A stretch of DNA of 6,751 nucleotides. Source: Lachnospiraceae bacterium. GTDB lineage: Bacteria; Bacillota; Clostridia; Lachnospirales; Lachnospiraceae. Shown in pieces: positions 5,337 through 6,751 of this stretch. The position numbers were made by a program, and so were the translations under genes. The stretch lies in NCBI GenBank assembly GCA_900770535.1, contig CAAHDV010000207.1:1-6751 (forward strand), given 5' to 3'. Each line of letters starts with the position of its first letter. The stretch's first letter is position 1. The notes beneath the pieces are model-generated. The model searched no databases, was not told where the DNA came from, and saw only the letters and a list, made by a program, of their open reading frames with translations.

Positions 5337-6023
5337 ATGAATACCATAAAAGATCATTTAAATGAAGTGAGAGAAAATATCCGGAAAGCATGTGAGAAGT
5401 CCGGCCGTTCTCCGGAGGAGGTTACGCTTATCGCAGTCAGCAAGACTAAGCCTCTGTTCATGCTGGAGGAGGCTTACGAGGCAGGTGCCCGTGATTTCGG
5501 GGAAAATAAAGTCCAGGAGATTCTGGAAAAATGTCCCCGGATGCCGGAGAATGCCCGGTTCCACATGATTGGCCATTTGCAACGCAATAAAGTAAAACAG
5601 GTGCTGCCACATACGGTACTGATTCATTCCGTGGACTCTTTGCGCCTGGCAGAACAGATTGATCAGGAAGCAGAAAAACTTGGAATCATTGCAAAAATCC
5701 TTCTGGAGGTCAATGTTGCGAAAGAAGAGAGCAAGTTCGGTATGATGCCGGAAGAAGTACCGGAAATGGTAGAGCAAATTTCAGCGTTTTCGCATCTTCA
5801 GATTGAAGGACTCATGACCATTGCGCCTTTCGTGGATGATCCTGAAAAAAATCGTCCGGTTTTTCGAAAATTATATCAATTATCTGTTGACATCAAAAAG
5901 AAAAACATTGATAATGTTAACATGAGTGTCCTGTCCATGGGTATGACCGGAGATTACCAGGTGGCCGTGGAAGAGGGCGCGACTATGATTAGAGTCGGCA
6001 CCGGAATATTTGGTGCCAGATAA
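5337..6023 (+). CDS. yggS: YggS/YlmE/PROSC-family pyridoxal phosphate homeostasis protein
   Basis: A single-domain fold-type III PLP-binding protein without known enzyme activity, involved in vitamin B6 balance and, indirectly, amino and keto acid pools. The 228 residues match the family throughout. LIAVSKTKP carries the PLP-binding lysine (Lys36, the same number as in E. coli YggS). Next come FGENKVQE, HMIGHLQRNKVKQV, HSVDSLRLAEQID, LLEVNVAKEESKFGM and IEGLMTIAP. The phosphate-binding C-terminus is LSMGMTGDYQVAVEEGATMIRVGTGIFGAR, split here as LSMGMTGDY and IRVGTGIFGAR motifs. ATG 5334 would add one Met. The gene lies 51 bp after the HlyD-like gene and 21 bp before sepF, the order known from ylmE-sepF of Gram-positive bacteria. 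Its last quarter (about 5840-5930) is clearly AT-richer than the rest and contains a promoter. Confidence 0.96.
   Translation: MNTIKDHLNEVRENIRKACEKSGRSPEEVTLIAVSKTKPLFMLEEAYEAGARDFGENKVQEILEKCPRMPENARFHMIGHLQRNKVKQVLPHTVLIHSVDSLRLAEQIDQEAEKLGIIAKILLEVNVAKEESKFGMMPEEVPEMVEQISAFSHLQIEGLMTIAPFVDDPEKNRPVFRKLYQLSVDIKKKNIDNVNMSVLSMGMTGDYQVAVEEGATMIRVGTGIFGAR
5887..5915 (+). promoter_or_regulatory. SigmaA-type promoter inside yggS, likely driving sepF
   Basis: A perfect -35 box TTGACA (5887-5892), a 17-bp spacer and -10 box GATAAT (5910-5915) lie within the yggS coding region. Transcription would start near 5922, about 120 bases before sepF ATG 6045. The surrounding codons are unusually AT-rich for this gene. 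Confidence 0.72.
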
Positions 6024-6044
6024 GGATTGGAGAGAATATAGGTT

Positions 6045-6548
6045 ATGAGCATTTTGAGCAAACTGATGGATACCATGCGTTTTAGTCCGGATGAGGACGA
6101 AGACTACTTTGGTCCGGATGAAGATTATGAGGCAGAAAAGCCAGCCAAAAGGGGACGTTTCCCGGCACGTGAGGAGTCTGAGAACTACGACGACGGGGGC
6201 GAGGAAAAGCCAAGATTCTTCTCTCGTTCATCTAAAGTTGTTCCGATGAAGCGCAGCATGGAGGTTTCCATGGTAAAGCCTACTTCGATCGAGGACGCAA
6301 GAGAAATTTGCGATTATCTGCTGGCCGGTAAGGCAGTAGTTCTGAATATGGAGGGAATTCACACGGAGGTTGCGCAGCGTATCATTGATTTTACTTCTGG
6401 CGCTACTTACTCCATGAACGGAAACCTCCAGAAGATTTCCAGTTACATCTTTATTGCCACACCGGAAACTGTGGAACTCTCCGGTGATTTCCAGGAAATG
6501 CTCGAAAATGGCGCACTGGATGTATCCGGACTGAACATCCGCTTATAA
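6045..6548 (+). CDS. sepF: Cell division protein SepF
   Basis: SepF binds the C-terminal tail of FtsZ and anchors and shapes Z-ring filaments at the membrane. The 167-residue product has the usual layout. Residues 1-13 (MSILSKLMDTMRF) form the amphipathic membrane-binding helix. Residues 14-75 are a charged, Asp/Glu-rich flexible linker. Residues from about 79 onward are the SepF domain: KPTSIEDAREICDYLLAGKA, then VVLNMEGI, AQRIIDFTSGATYSMNG and the C-terminal IFIATPETVELSGD. The Gly in SGATYSMNG lies in the region of B. subtilis Gly109, which is needed for ring assembly. GGAGAG 10 bases before ATG 6045 serves as ribosome site. Transcription can come from the yggS side and from the promoter inside yggS. 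It ends at TAA 6546-6548 before a strong terminator. Confidence 0.96.
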   Translation: MSILSKLMDTMRFSPDEDEDYFGPDEDYEAEKPAKRGRFPAREESENYDDGGEEKPRFFSRSSKVVPMKRSMEVSMVKPTSIEDAREICDYLLAGKAVVLNMEGIHTEVAQRIIDFTSGATYSMNGNLQKISSYIFIATPETVELSGDFQEMLENGALDVSGLNIRL

Positions 6549-6688
6549 AGTACAGATCAGAACAGGTTACATACCTTTTGCGAAGAAGGAACAGGGGTAC
6601 AGACAATTTTCCGACGGACTGGAAGGAAAGTTGTCTGTATTTCTTTTATCCAAATTTTTTAAAATACAAAAAAAGGAGTACAGACATC
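6549..6688 (+). other. sepF-aroB intergenic leader with three TACAGA repeats
   Basis: This 140-bp stretch holds the terminator, an AT-rich segment (6640-6674) and an AAGGAG ribosome site (6673-6678). The hexamer TACAGA occurs three times, at 6551, 6598 and 6679. Each copy can pair with the single TCTGTA in the 3' arm of the terminator stem (6634-6639); the last copy extends to 8 bp with 6632-6639. No convincing promoter with both boxes was found in the segment. Confidence 0.45.
6598..6647 (+). terminator. Strong intrinsic terminator after sepF
   Basis: Bases 6598-6612 pair with 6625-6639 in a 15-bp stem (one G-U pair) around a 12-base loop, followed by TTTCTTTT (6640-6647). It lies 49 bp past the sepF stop and 41 bp before the next start codon, so it could end the sepF transcript or act as an attenuator for the next gene. 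Confidence 0.88.
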
Positions 6689-6751
6689 ATGAGTGATCGC
6701 ATGACCGTACATCGGGATGGAAAACCAATTTATGATATTGTAATGGAAGGA
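6689..6751 (+). CDS. aroB: N-terminal 21 residues of a probable 3-dehydroquinate synthase (cut by window edge)
   Basis: Only 21 codons are visible. The segment MTVHRDGKPIYDIVMEG resembles the N-terminus of Clostridia 3-dehydroquinate synthase, the second shikimate-pathway enzyme, which turns DAHP into 3-dehydroquinate using NAD. The pattern is a short beta strand, then a Gly-Lys-Pro turn and a YDI strand leading into the first helix. ATG 6689 is preferred because AAGGAG ends 10 bases upstream; the in-frame ATG at 6701 has no such site. The catalytic and NAD-binding parts lie outside the window, so the assignment rests on recall of the N-terminal pattern and is tentative. The gene stands directly behind a strong terminator, so it needs either its own promoter or readthrough. 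Confidence 0.55.
   Translation, partial: MSDRMTVHRDGKPIYDIVMEG

Noticed and set aside
6638..6665. Promoter for aroB (TAAAAT at 6660-6665)
   Set aside because: The hexamer at 16-bp spacing (TATTTC) is a poor -35 box, and the better TTGTCT at 6631 is 23 bp away, so it was not called.

Overview
The window looks like chromosomal core-genome DNA from an anaerobic Bacillota, most likely Clostridia of the Lachnospiraceae type. Signs are strong AGGAGG-type ribosome binding sites, moderate G+C, a MinD/MinE pair, a SepF/YggS (YlmE) pair, and methylglyoxal synthase sitting inside a cell-shape operon. All genes are on the + strand. I see no mobile element, CRISPR array, rRNA or tRNA.

Region 1 (1-3235) is a tight operon for division-site placement and wall growth: the 3' part of minD, then minE, a RodA/FtsW glycosyltransferase, methylglyoxal synthase, and a lipoprotein D-Ala-D-Ala carboxypeptidase that starts at a TTG codon. 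Gaps between genes are only 11-17 bp, so one transcript entering from upstream is likely. The methylglyoxal synthase has Gln where the family's catalytic Asp (E. coli Asp71) should be.

Region 2 (3236-3800) is a one-gene unit. A near-consensus promoter (TTGCAC-N17-TATAAT) drives a 139-residue P-loop protein of unknown function, followed by a 10-bp GC-rich hairpin terminator.

Region 3 (3801-6548) holds a membrane-anchored HlyD-like adaptor protein with no transporter beside it, then the PLP-binding protein YggS and the Z-ring membrane anchor SepF. An excellent promoter (TTGACA-N17-GATAAT) lies inside yggS, about 130 bp before sepF, so sepF probably has its own transcription start.

Region 4 (6549-6751) is a leader with a strong intrinsic terminator, followed by the first 21 codons of a gene that resembles 3-dehydroquinate synthase (aroB). 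One arm of the terminator can instead pair with the segment next to the aroB ribosome binding site, which hints at, but does not prove, regulated readthrough.

Together the genes cover division-site selection (MinDE), septal ring anchoring (SepF), wall polymerisation (RodA) and wall trimming (carboxypeptidase). Two conserved-looking but uncharacterised proteins, the P-loop NTPase and the orphan HlyD-like protein, sit between the two division modules and are the best candidates for undescribed biology.
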